From positions 310,001-374,000 of the forward strand of contig CAWIDT010000009.1 in assembly GCA_963834945.1 (NCBI GenBank): a stretch of 64,000 nucleotides of DNA, in the 5' to 3' direction. Within the stretch, counting starts at the first letter, position 1. Each line of letters starts with the position of its first letter. A model generated the notes under the pieces. It had not been told where the DNA came from. It worked only from the letters and a program-made list of their open reading frames with translations, and did not search any database. This DNA is from R-RK-3 sp963834945 (lineage in GTDB: Bacteria; Pseudomonadota; Alphaproteobacteria; Rhizobiales; Rhodomicrobiaceae). The position numbers and the translations under genes are program-made. This document shows, piece by piece, positions 46,422-56,207 of the stretch.

Positions 46422-47003
46422 ATGTCCATTGCCAACCGCATCCGCATTCGGGACGTCCGCCTGCTCTCCGATGACTGGTATGAGCTGAAGAAAACCACCT
46501 TCGACTGGCAGCGCGCCGATGGAACGTGGCAGACGGTCAGCCGCGAAACCTACAATCGGGGCAATGGCGTGACGCTGCTGCCCTATAATCCGCGCGACTG
46601 GCGCGTTATCCTCACGCGCCAGTTCCGCTATCCCGCTTTCGTCGCCGGCTATGACGACCTGCTGATCGAAACCGCGGCCGGGCTGCTGGACGAAGCCTCG
46701 CCGGAGGCGCGCATCCGCGCCGAGGTCGAGGAGGAGACCGGCTATCGGCTCAACAGCGTGCGCAAGGTCTTCGAATGCTTCATGAGTCCGGGCGCGGTCA
46801 CCGAAAGGCTGCATTTCTTCGTTGGCGAATATGATGCGGGCATGCGGGTCGCAGAAGGAGGCGGCGTCGCGGCGGAGGGCGAGGACATCCAGGTGCTTGA
46901 GCTGCCGTTCGACGAGGCCATGGCGATGATCGAGCGTGGCGAGATTATCGACGCCAAGACGATCATGCTGCTGCAATATGCGGCACTTCGTCTCTTCCAC
47001 TGA
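46422..47003 (+). CDS. nudK: Nudix hydrolase, GDP-mannose pyrophosphatase NudK-like
   Basis: 193 residues. The Nudix box is visible as GLLDEASPEARIRAEVEEETGY (read GX5EX7REUXEEXGU, with Ala for Arg). NRGNGVTLLPYN, ILTRQFRYPAF, CFMSPGAVTERLHFF and EGEDIQVLELPFDEAM match E. coli NudK along the length. NudK hydrolyses GDP-mannose; related enzymes act on ADP-ribose, which would fit the macro-domain neighbour. ATG 46422 lacks a strong ribosome site. Confidence 0.88.
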   Translation: MSIANRIRIRDVRLLSDDWYELKKTTFDWQRADGTWQTVSRETYNRGNGVTLLPYNPRDWRVILTRQFRYPAFVAGYDDLLIETAAGLLDEASPEARIRAEVEEETGYRLNSVRKVFECFMSPGAVTERLHFFVGEYDAGMRVAEGGGVAAEGEDIQVLELPFDEAMAMIERGEIIDAKTIMLLQYAALRLFH

Positions 47004-47081
47004 AGGTGAGGCGTCCGGTTGCGCCGCTGATGAGACGATCTTCAACTCCCTCCCGCCGGACCGCGGCGGAGAAGGCATTGC

Positions 47082-48056
47082 ATGGGGCCGCATGAAAACA
47101 CGCCGCGCATCTTCACCGCGCCCGACATCCATGCGGGGCTCGACTATGCGCGGCTTGTCGGCGCGCTGCGGGAGGCGTTCCGGACCGCCGATGTGACGCA
47201 GCCCTTGCGGCAATCCTACCCGATCGGTTCGGGCGGCGCGGCGGCGCATCTGCTGTCCATGCCCGCCTGGCGCGAGGGGGATACGATCGGCGTCAAGCTG
47301 GTGACGGTGTTTCCGCAGAATTCGGCCAAGGGTCTTGGAGCGGTGTCGAGCGTCTTTGTGCTATTCGACGGCGGCAATGGCGTTCCGCTTGCCATCTTCG
47401 ACGGCGAAATGCTGACGAACCGGCGCACGGCGGCGGCGTCGGCGCTGGCCTCCACCTATCTATCGCGCGCCGAGGCATCGACGCTGCTGATGGTCGGGTC
47501 GGGCAATCTCGCCGCGCATCTGGTGGAAGCGCATTGCCAGGTGCGGCCGATCTCCCGCATTCTGGTCTGGGGCCGCAGAGCTGATCGGGCAGAGGCCCTA
47601 TGCGCGCGTTTGCGGGCGAAAGGACTGATGGCCGAACCGGCTGATGACCTTGCCGCCGCGACGGCGCAGGCGGACATCATCAGTTGCGCCACCACCTCGA
47701 CCGAACCGCTGATCAGGGGAGGCGATTTGCGCCCCGGAACGCATCTCGATCTGGTCGGCGCGTTCACGCCGCAGATGCGGGAAACGGACGACGCAGCGGT
47801 GGCTCGCGCATCCGTCTTCGTCGACACCTATGCCGGCGCCCTCTCGGAGGCCGGCGATCTGCTGCAAGCGATCGCGGCCGGCGCGTGGTCGGCGGAGCGC
47901 GCCTGCGCCGATCTGCACGAGCTTGCGGCGGGGCTGAAACCGGGCCGGCGCGATGCCTCCGAGATCACCATGTTCAAATCCGTCGGGGCGGCCATCGAGG
48001 ATCTCACCGCCGCCAAGCTTCTGCTCGCCGGAGCACGCCGAAGCAAAGGAATCTAG
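47082..48056 (+). CDS. Ornithine cyclodeaminase / mu-crystallin family protein
   Basis: 324 residues. The Rossmann motif VGSGNLAAHLVEAH, substrate-side VKLVTVFPQN, and DGEMLTNRRTAAASALAS (Arg and conserved Lys/Thr) are family features. Members include ornithine cyclodeaminase, alanine dehydrogenase of archaea and ketimine reductases, so the substrate is open. The C-terminal residues RSKGI and the TAG stop are encoded by the start of a palindromic-repeat remnant (48031 onward). Start ATG 47082. Confidence 0.85.
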   Translation: MGPHENTPRIFTAPDIHAGLDYARLVGALREAFRTADVTQPLRQSYPIGSGGAAAHLLSMPAWREGDTIGVKLVTVFPQNSAKGLGAVSSVFVLFDGGNGVPLAIFDGEMLTNRRTAAASALASTYLSRAEASTLLMVGSGNLAAHLVEAHCQVRPISRILVWGRRADRAEALCARLRAKGLMAEPADDLAAATAQADIISCATTSTEPLIRGGDLRPGTHLDLVGAFTPQMRETDDAAVARASVFVDTYAGALSEAGDLLQAIAAGAWSAERACADLHELAAGLKPGRRDASEITMFKSVGAAIEDLTAAKLLLAGARRSKGI

Positions 48057-48094
48057 ACCATGATCGTTTCCGTTTGAAGCGGTCATGGTCGAGC
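48031..48094 (+). repeat. Palindromic repeat, family A, internally deleted
   Basis: GAGCACG at 48031 is followed directly by the linker AAGCAAAGGAATCTAG and the second hairpin GACCATGATCG...CGGTCATGGTC. The first hairpin is almost wholly deleted. Compensating changes (ACCATGATCG/CGGTCATGGT, with a G-T pair) keep most of the second stem. It overlaps the 3' end of the ornithine-cyclodeaminase-family gene. Confidence 0.8.
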
Positions 48095-48131
48095 GCGTGG
48101 CCGGATCAGCTGGAGGCAGCTGCGACTCTCT

Positions 48132-48227
<96 letters not shown>

Positions 48228-48382
48228 TCCTGCGCGAGGATCTTGAGAAGGTGTGTTGATCTAAAATGATCTCGCTATGGAGGTCTGACGAGGGCCAGTT
48301 CGCGGCGCGGATGTCGCGGCGGGACGTCGGAGCGTCGGTTGGGCGCTAAACCTCGGGCGCCGCCGCCGCCTTGTCCCGCAGT

Positions 48383-48940
48383 TTAAAAGCTCGAATCGGG
48401 CTGCTTCAGGAACTCGATTTCCTCGGGCGTGGAGCTTCGCCCGAGGATGGCGTTGCGATGCGGGAAGCGCCCGAAGCGGGCGATGATTGCGCGGTGCCTC
48501 CGCGCATAGTCGAGATAATTGTCGTCTCCCAGCGCTTCGCACAGCGCGACGCTTTCATCCTGGTCGGCGAGGTTTTCGGAGTGCTCGAACGGCACGTAGA
48601 AAAAGATGCGCATTTCGGCAGCGACGCGAAGATCATGCCCTTTCGCGATGGCGTCTTTGGCGCCCGCCAGCGCCAGCGCGTCGGCGGCGAAGGCCTCCGG
48701 TGTGTCGCGATAGACATTGCGCGAGACCTGATCGAGCAGAATGATGCGCGCCAGCGCGCCGTCCGGACTGTCCGCCCAATGGGTGAGCTTGCCAAGCCTT
48801 GCCTCGGCGAGCAGTGGGCCGAAGCGACGGCGGAGTTCGGCGTCGAACGTGTCGTCGCGCACGAACCACTTGGCTTTGGCGCCTTCGGAAAACCAGAAGG
48901 CGAGAAGATCGGCGGCGGCTTCGGCGTTTGGATCGGTCAT
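48383..48940 (-). CDS. DUF924 family protein
   Basis: 185 residues of DUF924, a TPR-like all-helical family of unknown function. Signatures are LLAFWFSEGAKAKWFVRDD, ARIILLDQVSRNVYRDTPEAF and FFYVPFEHSENLADQ. ATG 48940 overlaps the stop of the glycosyltransferase gene (ATGA), so the two are co-translated. No defects seen. Confidence 0.92.
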   Translation of the reverse strand: MTDPNAEAAADLLAFWFSEGAKAKWFVRDDTFDAELRRRFGPLLAEARLGKLTHWADSPDGALARIILLDQVSRNVYRDTPEAFAADALALAGAKDAIAKGHDLRVAAEMRIFFYVPFEHSENLADQDESVALCEALGDDNYLDYARRHRAIIARFGRFPHRNAILGRSSTPEEIEFLKQPDSSF

Positions 48941-50910
48941 GTGCGCTGCTTGCGGCTCGGGGTGCGCCTGAAGCTGGTCAGGCCGTGCTCGGTCTTCTCC
49001 CAATAATGCGGCGCTTTGATGAGTTGGTAAACCGCGCGATAGGCGGCCGCCGAAATGAACAGCCAATAGATGGGTATGAAGACGAGCTGCGGCGCCAAGC
49101 TGCGCGCGCGTTTGCCGCGCAGAACGAAGAGCCCGAGCGCCAGCGACGCGGCGTAGCCCGCGACCAGATTGAACAGCGCGATCGCCCAGAGCTGATGCCC
49201 GAATGTGCTCTGTGCGGGCTGCAGGATAAGGCCGAGGATGGCATCGTGCAGGATGATGGCGTAGGAAATCGGGTGCACCAGCGCCGAGATGATGATCCCG
49301 GCGAAATGTCCCTGAAACGCCAGGAAGCCGGGAAGCCCAAGCTCGCGCGCCAGGCGCGAGGGCTGGCGCATATGCACGCCATAGGTCTGCACCCAGCCCT
49401 TCAGCCAACGGGTGCGCTGGCGCAGCCAGTTGCCCGGCTGGCAGGCGGCCTCTTCATAAGTGGTGGAGTCCAGCATTTCAGCCCGGAAGCCGCGCCGATA
49501 CAGCCTGATGCCGAGATCGGCGTCCTCTGTGACGTTATGCGGGTCCCAGGCACCGATCTTGCGCAGCACGCGGGTGCTGAAATGGTTTGAGGTGCCGCCA
49601 AGCGGCAAAGGCAGCCGCGCCGCGTCCAGCATCGGCAGGATGCCCGCGAAGAGCGAGGCGTATTCGATGGCGAACTGTCTGGCCAGCCAGTTTTCCGACG
49701 CATTGTCGAAGGTGAGCCGCGCCTGCAGGCAGACGACCTCTTTCGGGGCGTCGCGGAAGCGACCGGCGGCCTTACGGAGCTGATCGGGGTCGGGGCGGTC
49801 CTCGGCGTCATAGATGACAAGGTAGTCTCCGGTCGCGAATTGCAGCGCGTAGTTCAAGGCGCGGGGCTTGGTGCGCGGCTTGCCGTCGGGCACCACCAAA
49901 ACCTGGATATGCGGCGGCAGATACAGGGCATGCGCGGCCGCGATGGTTTCGGTGTCGTCCTCCTCCAGCACCAGCTTGATGTCGAGCTTGACGGGCGGAT
50001 AATCGAGCGCTTCGAGCGCTTCGACCAGGTGCGGCAGCACGCGAGTCTCCCGGTACATGGCCACGAGGACGCTGTAGCGCGGAAGCTCTGCGTCCTTGAG
50101 GCGGGGGATCGGGCGCTTGTGGCGGCTCGTGCGGCCATATAAGGCGTGTGCCGCTGCCGCCAGCCGCAGCGAAATGGTGAGCAGGAACATCAAGGAGAGC
50201 GCGGCGCTGTAGATCACCAGCGCCTCGCGGGGCGCGAAAACGGCCGCGCCGGCAAACAGGCCGCCCATCAGCGCGAGGGCCACGGTCTGCCAGCGATTGG
50301 CGCCGGTTGCGGCGCTGAAGCGCGGCTGCTTGCGGCCGAGGCAATTTTCCGCCTTGCGGGCGAGGCTTGGCCCATAGGCATCGGCGATCGCTTCGGTGAG
50401 CGCATGGCGGCCGACAAGGACGATCCGGTCCTTTGCCGGCCCCAGCGTTGCCGCAACGTCTTTGGCGGCTTCAAGCGAGAGCTGTTCGCCGTTCATCGCG
50501 GCGGCTCCGGGCGGCGCTTCCAGCGGCATCGGCAAGGCCGCGCTCAAATAACGGTGCGGCAGCGGCGCGATGTCCAGCGCCCGCAGTTTGACGGGTTCGC
50601 CTTGCCGCGCCGCGCGAAGCCCGCATCCGGCGGCCAACTGGCCCGTATAGTCGCCGGATTTGACCGCGCCGATACACAGCGCCGCTTCCGGCAACGAAAC
50701 GCCCCAGCGTAGCGCAAGCGCCCTGATTCGGTGTAGGATTGGGCGCGGCAGGCCGGCGCTCAGCAGCAGGCCGGCCTCGCCGTCGGGCCGATGATCCGGG
50801 CCGTGGCCGTCCGCCCTCCAGTCGAGCGGCGGTGGCAGGAATGAGGCATGGGACGGTTTTGGCCATGCGGGATCATTGCCCGGCTGAATACGCGAAACAA
50901 AAAATGTCAT
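48937..50910 (-). CDS. Membrane glycosyltransferase family 2 with T2SSE_N-like N-terminal domain
   Basis: 657 residues. The first 190 form a soluble region with helices like the N-terminal domain of GspE/PilB ATPases (LRWGVSLPEAALCIGAVKSG, DIAPLPHRYL). After two membrane helices (about 205-260) comes a GT-A domain with YSVLVAMYRETRVLPHLVEAL, the DxD-type YDAEDRPDP, VTEDADLGIRLYRRGF (TED) and the processive motif QRTRWLKGW. Further helices end the protein. The motifs are those of processive cellulose/NAG-synthase-like enzymes; the product is unknown. Confidence 0.9.
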   Translation of the reverse strand: MTFFVSRIQPGNDPAWPKPSHASFLPPPLDWRADGHGPDHRPDGEAGLLLSAGLPRPILHRIRALALRWGVSLPEAALCIGAVKSGDYTGQLAAGCGLRAARQGEPVKLRALDIAPLPHRYLSAALPMPLEAPPGAAAMNGEQLSLEAAKDVAATLGPAKDRIVLVGRHALTEAIADAYGPSLARKAENCLGRKQPRFSAATGANRWQTVALALMGGLFAGAAVFAPREALVIYSAALSLMFLLTISLRLAAAAHALYGRTSRHKRPIPRLKDAELPRYSVLVAMYRETRVLPHLVEALEALDYPPVKLDIKLVLEEDDTETIAAAHALYLPPHIQVLVVPDGKPRTKPRALNYALQFATGDYLVIYDAEDRPDPDQLRKAAGRFRDAPKEVVCLQARLTFDNASENWLARQFAIEYASLFAGILPMLDAARLPLPLGGTSNHFSTRVLRKIGAWDPHNVTEDADLGIRLYRRGFRAEMLDSTTYEEAACQPGNWLRQRTRWLKGWVQTYGVHMRQPSRLARELGLPGFLAFQGHFAGIIISALVHPISYAIILHDAILGLILQPAQSTFGHQLWAIALFNLVAGYAASLALGLFVLRGKRARSLAPQLVFIPIYWLFISAAAYRAVYQLIKAPHYWEKTEHGLTSFRRTPSRKQRT

Positions 50911-51067
50911 GCCGAGAATCTAAATGGATTGAAAATCAGTAGCTTGACTGTATCCGTTCAAGCGGGGCGCGGAAATACCGGCGAACGCTTACGACAAAGC
51001 ACGATCCGCAAAACTGCTGAGGCCCTTTGCAACGCGCCTCATGTCTGGCTATAGAGCGGCGGCGGAT

Positions 51068-51949
51068 ATGACAAATCTGATGCGGGAGAAAACATTGCCT
51101 TCATTGCTGCCACGACAGCTCATCGCGGCCATTCTGCTTGGCGTGATCGCGGCCTTGCCGGGCGCCGCGTGCTGGGCACAGGAAACCGCGCCGGCGCCCT
51201 CCCAATGGCGCGAGGAGACGCTCGGCCCGCGCCCGGACTGGTCCTGGCTGGTGGTGCTGCGCTTCGTCACCGAGGCCGATTATCCGCCCTTCAACTATCG
51301 CGATGAGGACGGCACCCTGACCGGGTTCAACGTCGATCTGGCGCGTGCCGTGTGCCGCGAACTGGACGTGAATTGTGAGGTGAACGCGGTCGATTGGAGC
51401 AAATTGGTGCCCTCGCTCAAGGATGACGAGGCGGATGCGGCGATCGCCTCGCTGGCAATCTCGCCCAGCACCATCGAGCAAGTGGACTTCACCGACAGCT
51501 ATTACGCGACACCGGCTAAATTCGTGGCGCGCAACGCCACCAAGCTCGCGGGCATCACGCCGGAGGATCTGGACGGCCGCAAGATAGGCGTCATCAAGCA
51601 GACCGCGCATGAGGCGTATCTGCGGAACTTCTTCCCCAGTTCCACCGTCGTCACATTCGACACCGACGAGGACGCGCGGACGGCGCTCAAGGACGAGAAG
51701 ATCGACCTGCTTTTCGGCGACGCCATCAGCCTGATGTTCTGGATCAACGGCTCGGACTCGCAAGGCTGCTGCCAGTTTCGCGGGCGCGGCTTCCTGGAGG
51801 CGAAATATTTCGGCGAGGGCGTCGGGATCGCCGTCGCCAAGGGCAATATCCGGCTGAAGGAAGTGCTGAATTACGCGCTGGCGCGGGTGCGCGCCTCCGG
51901 ACGCTATGAGGAATTGCTGCTGCGCTATTTCCCGCTGGCTATTTATTGA
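51068..51949 (+). CDS. Polar amino-acid-type periplasmic substrate-binding protein
   Basis: About 293 residues with a signal peptide (LIAAILLGVIAALPGAACWA) and an SBP_bac_3 fold: FVTEADYPPFNYRDEDGTLT, GFNVDLARAVCREL, DAAIASLAISPSTIEQVDF. Cys in DSQGCCQFRG form an unusual insertion near residue 235. No permease or ATPase is adjacent, so it is an orphan binding protein. ATG 51068 is chosen; 51041 is an in-frame alternative. Confidence 0.88.
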   Translation: MTNLMREKTLPSLLPRQLIAAILLGVIAALPGAACWAQETAPAPSQWREETLGPRPDWSWLVVLRFVTEADYPPFNYRDEDGTLTGFNVDLARAVCRELDVNCEVNAVDWSKLVPSLKDDEADAAIASLAISPSTIEQVDFTDSYYATPAKFVARNATKLAGITPEDLDGRKIGVIKQTAHEAYLRNFFPSSTVVTFDTDEDARTALKDEKIDLLFGDAISLMFWINGSDSQGCCQFRGRGFLEAKYFGEGVGIAVAKGNIRLKEVLNYALARVRASGRYEELLLRYFPLAIY

Positions 51950-51968
51950 GCGGCGCGCTCTGGTTTCG

Positions 51969-52277
51969 TCAATCGCGGTGCCAGACGACGGCGGTCGGGT
52001 CGTAGTGGCGCATCTCCACCATTTCGCCAATGAACGGGCGGATGAGCGCCAGGAAGGGCGGAAAGTGTTCGCTTTTGCGGAACCCCTCCATATGATCGCT
52101 CGCCGAACGCCACACGATGCGCAGAATGAAGATGTCTTCCGCATCCGAGCATCGGGTCAGCTCATAGCCCAGGCATTCGGGCGCGGCACGCAGATGCGCC
52201 CCAGCCGCCTCATAGGCGGCAACCAGCTCCTGGGCGGAATGGGCTTTCAGCTCGTAGCGGATATATTCCGGGATCAC
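51969..52277 (-). CDS. Antibiotic-biosynthesis-monooxygenase-like (ABM) small protein
   Basis: A 102-residue dimeric alpha-beta barrel protein. PEYIRYELKAHSAQELVAAYE at the start and SDAEDIFILRIVWRSASDHMEGF are typical. Members include quinol monooxygenases and heme-degrading proteins, but many are uncharacterised. No catalytic pair is obvious. It ends 20 bases from the convergent binding-protein gene. Confidence 0.78.
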   Translation of the reverse strand: MIPEYIRYELKAHSAQELVAAYEAAGAHLRAAPECLGYELTRCSDAEDIFILRIVWRSASDHMEGFRKSEHFPPFLALIRPFIGEMVEMRHYDPTAVVWHRD

Positions 52278-52309
52278 AGGTAAACTCCCCGAGCGGATTG
52301 CGGTTTTCG

Positions 52310-52723
52310 CTATGCAATCTGGTGCCGCGCCCGCGCGCCGCGTTCGATCGCGGCGATGACGAGCTTGTCCAAATGCAGATGGTCGCGCATCAGCTCCAGA
52401 AACCGGATTTCCTCATTCGCCACGATCCGGTCGACCGCCGCGACTTCGACGGCCAGCGCGTAGGCGGTTTCATACAGCTTTTTCGGCAGGGCACTGGAGA
52501 TGATGTCGAGAATCGTGTCGAGGCCGTCTTCCTCGCTGAGGATGTTGCCGCACGCCTCGGCGGTCTTCACGAGATGCGCGATGTCGAACCCTTTGAACAC
52601 CGGCAGTTGCGCGACGATCGCGCCGATCTTGCTCAGTTCGCCGTCCGATACGATCCGGTCCACGGCGGACATGGTCACCATGGCGTAGACCAAGGCTTCC
52701 TGTGCGGTAGGCTTATTTGTCAT
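52310..52723 (-). CDS. TerB-like tellurite resistance family protein
   Basis: A 137-residue all-helical protein. Two TerB-like repeats each carry an acidic motif: TMSAVDRIVSDGELSKIGAI and EVAAVDRIVANEEIRFLELM, which may bind metal. ATG 52723 is preferred over a longer form from 52753. Despite the family name no tellurite genes lie nearby; the function is probably general stress or membrane-linked. Confidence 0.85.
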   Translation of the reverse strand: MTNKPTAQEALVYAMVTMSAVDRIVSDGELSKIGAIVAQLPVFKGFDIAHLVKTAEACGNILSEEDGLDTILDIISSALPKKLYETAYALAVEVAAVDRIVANEEIRFLELMRDHLHLDKLVIAAIERGARARHQIA

Positions 52724-52892
52724 CTGGATGGTTTCCCGGGCTTGGCGCCACAACGAATATGGATCTTTCTAGGGCGTTTCGAGCACCCGTTCAAGCGACC
52801 CCATGCCGCGCCGGGCACCGCCCCCCGTGTTGACGCTTGCCGCGCTGCGCTCTACGGTCGCGCCAGCACATCCAGGACATGCGGGCAGGTTG

Positions 52893-54546
52893 ATGAAGGC
52901 GGCGAGCGATACAGGTCTGGCGGAAGCGGCGATGGCCTCCAAGGCGTGGCCGTTCGAGGAAGCGCGCAAGCTGATCGCCCGTATCGAGAAACGCAAGGGC
53001 GCGCCGCGCGATGTCATTTTCTCCACCGGCTACGGGCCGTCCGGACTGCCGCATATCGGCACCTTCGGCGAGGTCGCGCGCACCACCATGGTGCGCCATG
53101 CCTTCGAGGTGATGACCGGCGCGCCGACGCGGCTGATCTGCTTTTCCGACGATCTGGACGGCCTGCGCAAGGTGCCCGACAATGTGCCGAACAAGGAGAT
53201 GCTGGCGAGCCATCTCAACACGCCCCCTGTCGAGCATCCCCGATCCGTTCAGCAACGAATATCCCAGCTTCGCGGCGCACAACAATGCGCGGCTGATGCG
53301 GTTCCTCGACAGGTTCGGCTTCGACTACGAATTCATGTCGGCGACCGAGGCGTACAGGTCCGGCATGATGGACGCCACCCTGCTGAAGATGCTCGACGTC
53401 TACGACAAGGTGATGGACATCATCCTGCCGACGCTTGGGCCGGACCGGCGCAAGACCTATTCGCCGTTCCTGCCGATCAGCGAGCGCAGCGGCAAGGTGC
53501 TGCAAGTGCCAATGATCGCGCGTGACGTCGAGGCGGGCACGATCAGCTATCTCGATCCTGACACCGGCGAGACAGTCGAAACGCCGGTCACCGGCGGGCG
53601 GGTGAAATGCCAGTGGAAGGCGGATTGGGCGATGCGCTGGACGGCGCTGGGCGTCGATTACGAGATGGCGGGCAAGGATCTGATCGACTCCGTCACGCTG
53701 TCGTCGAAGATTTGCCGTGCGCTGGGCGCGACGCCGCCGGAGGGCTTCAATTACGAGCTGTTCCTGGACGAGAAGGGCGAGAAGATTTCCAAGTCGAAGG
53801 GCAACGGCATTACAATCGACGATTGGCTGACTTACGCGCCGCCGGAAAGCCTGTCGCTCTATATGTACCAGAAGCCGAAAACCGCCAAGAAGCTGTATTT
53901 CGACGTCATCCCGAAGAATGTGGACGAATATCTGGCGTTTCTGGAGGCCTATCCGCGCGAGACGCCGGAGCAGCAATTGAGCAATCCGGTCTGGCATATT
54001 CACCAGGGCGAGCCGCCGACGGTCGACGTGCCGATCAGCTTCAATCTGCTGCTCAATCTGGTGAGCGCGTCCAATGCCGAGGACAAGGCGGTGCTCTGGG
54101 GCTTCATCCGGCGCTATGCGGCGGGCGCAACGCCTGAGAACCATCCCGAGCTGGATCGGCTGGTCGGCTATGCCATCGCCTATTTCCACGATTTCGTGAA
54201 GCCGGCGAAGCAGTTCCGCGAGCCCACCGAGAAGGAGCGCGCCGCGATTGCCGACCTTTACGGCAAGCTGGCGGTGCTGCCGGCGACGGCGAGCGGCGAG
54301 GAGATACAGGCGGTTGTCTACGAGGTTGGCAAGGCGCATGAGTTCGACCCGCTGCGGAGCTGGTTCTCGGCGCTTTACGAGGTGCTGCTGGGGCAGTCGC
54401 AAGGGCCGCGCTTTGGTTCCTTCGTCGAGCTGTACGGCATCGCCGAGACGCGGGCGATGATCGCGCGCATTCTCGGCCTTGATACCGGCGACGCCGAAGC
54501 GGGAAAGCCGAAGCGAAAGGCTTCGCCGGCCAAGGCGGGCGTATAG
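52893..54546 (+). CDS. lysK: Lysyl-tRNA synthetase, class I, frameshifted once
   Basis: About 551 residues of the archaeal-type class I LysRS, also used by many alphaproteobacteria. The HIGH motif appears as GPSGLPHIGTF and KMSKS as KISKSKGN. The frame changes near 53227, inside a run of C residues (NTPPV against SSIPDPFSNEYPS), which fits one extra C. The C-terminal anticodon-binding region is intact, with a Lys-rich tail. ATG 52893 follows GGGCAGG. A broken copy of an essential enzyme is unlikely, so a sequencing error is presumed. Confidence 0.93.
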
Positions 54547-54552
54547 GCGCTC

Positions 54553-55642
54553 ATGCGGCGCGGCAAAGGGCAGGGCGCGAAGGCGGGGCAGGGCGAAATC
54601 GCCGAGGCGCTTCTGGCCTGGTATGACTGCTCCGCGCGTGCGTTGCCCTGGCGCCAGCCGCCCGGCGTCCGCGCCGACCCTTACGCCGTCTGGCTGTCGG
54701 AAATCATGCTGCAGCAGACGACGGTGAAAGCCGTGATCCCCTATTTCCGGAAGTTCATGGCACGCTGGCCGCGCGTCGCGGATCTGGCCGGCGCCGACCT
54801 GAACCAGGTGCTGGCGGCTTGGGCCGGGCTTGGCTATTACTCCCGCGCGCGCAACCTGCACGCCTGCGCGGTTGCTGTCGCCGAACGGCACGGCGGCGCG
54901 TTTCCGCAGAGCGAAGCCGAGCTGCGGGCGCTGCCCGGCATCGGCGCCTATACAGGCGGCGGCCATTGCGGCAATCGCCTTCGACCGGCCCGCCACAGCG
55001 GTTGATGGCAATGTCGAGCGCGTCGTGGCGCGGCTTTTCGCGGTGACGGAGCCGCTGCCCGGCGCCAAGCCTGAGATCAAGCGGCTGGCGGCCACGCTGA
55101 CGCCTGCGCACCGTCCCGGCGATTTCACGCAAGGCTTGATGGATCTGGGCGCCACCATCTGCACTCCGCGCTCGCCGTCCTGTCCCCGGTGCCCTCTATC
55201 CGACCGCTGTCTTGCTCACCGGCAGGGCATCGCCGCCGCCCTGCCGGTGAAAGCGCCCAAGAAGGATCGCCCCGTCAGGCGCGGCACGGCCTTTGTCGCC
55301 GTGCGGGACGATGGTGCCGTGCTGCTGCGCCGGCGCCCGGCGAAAGGTCTGCTCGGGGGAATGCTGGAAGTGCCCTCGACGGATTGGCTGGCCGCACCCG
55401 CAGACTGCCCCCAGGCGCGAGGCAACGAGCCCGTCCCGGGGCTCTGGCGGCCGCTTGGCGGCCTGGTCAGCCACACATTCACGCATTTCCATCTCGAACT
55501 CGAGGTGCATCTGGCGCTCGGCGTTGCCGGCGGCGCCCCATCCGGATGCGCGTGGTACGCCCGCGCGTCCTTGCGCGACGAGGCGTTGCCGAGCCTCATG
55601 CGCAAAGTGCTGGCTTACGCGCTCACCGACGCCCGCCCGTAA
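54553..55642 (+). CDS. mutY: A/G-specific adenine glycosylase, frameshifted once
   Basis: About 363 residues. The catalytic region is SEIMLQQTTVKAVIPYF, the HhH is LPGIGAYT, and the catalytic Asp lies in VDGNVERVVAR. The 4Fe-4S loop CTPRSPSCPRCPLSDRC and a NUDIX-like C-terminal domain (GGLVSHTFTHFHLELE) that reads 8-oxoG are present. The frame changes near 54956 (one extra G in ACAGGCGGCGG). It removes A mispaired with 8-oxoG. It starts six bases after lysK. Confidence 0.93.
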
Positions 55643-55659
55643 TGGGCGCAGCTCCGATC

Positions 55660-55702
55660 GCCGAAAATTGCGCGGCCACCATCCGAACGGATGATTTTCG
55701 GC
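55660..55702. terminator. Possible hairpin after mutY
   Basis: GCCGAAAAT (55660-55668) and ATTTTCGGC (55694-55702) are exact reverse complements with a 25-base loop. It starts 18 bases after the mutY stop. No run of T follows, so it may stabilise the mRNA end or act as an operator for the next gene instead. Confidence 0.3.
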
Positions 55703-55784
55703 CAAAGCCGCCGGGGCAAAATCGACCGCGTCCGGCCAGATGGCGGGACAGTCACCCGCATCACATGGCTTACGGAGAACGGAC

Positions 55785-56060
55785 ATGAAGCAGCTCCACG
55801 CGGTTTTCGGCGTGCTTTTGGCGGCATATGGGACGCCCGCGCGGGCGGTGACGATGTGTCATTGCACCGATGGCTACACCACGGGCCACTCGACCGTCTG
55901 CACCCTCTATCAATGCGACCCGGTGAAGGAATCGGTGCCGCATACGCCGGTACGCAGCGAGAATGATTGCCCCTATGAGCGCGTGCTGGTTTGCGAGGGC
56001 AGTTCATGCTCGATGGTGTGCGCCCCGGAAGCTTCGGAGAACGGGCAGAAAGCGGAGTGA
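55785..56060 (+). CDS. Small Cys-rich secreted protein
   Basis: 91 residues. The signal peptide (HAVFGVLLAAYGTPARA) is followed by a mature chain of about 68 residues with eight Cys (MCHCTDG, TVCTLYQCD, DCPYERVLVCEGSSCSMVC). It is probably disulfide-bonded in the periplasm or outside. ATG 55785 follows GGAG. No family recognised; the even Cys number and size resemble small inhibitors or structural knots, which is only an analogy. Confidence 0.7.
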   Translation: MKQLHAVFGVLLAAYGTPARAVTMCHCTDGYTTGHSTVCTLYQCDPVKESVPHTPVRSENDCPYERVLVCEGSSCSMVCAPEASENGQKAE

Positions 56061-56207
56061 TGATGGCGAAGGCGACGCATGGGGCAGTCGGTCCCTTATC
56101 GCCATCCGCCGCGGGCTGCTATATGGTGCCATGGTCGGGGTCCCGAATCGGAAAATGCCGCCGCGGCCTGACATCTTTGTTGCAACCCGAAGCGGACCGC
56201 ACATTCC

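Noticed and set aside
53215..55164. A 649-codon minus-strand open frame
   Set aside because: It is antisense to lysK and mutY, rich in Arg/His/Gln as expected for a shadow, and has no motif.
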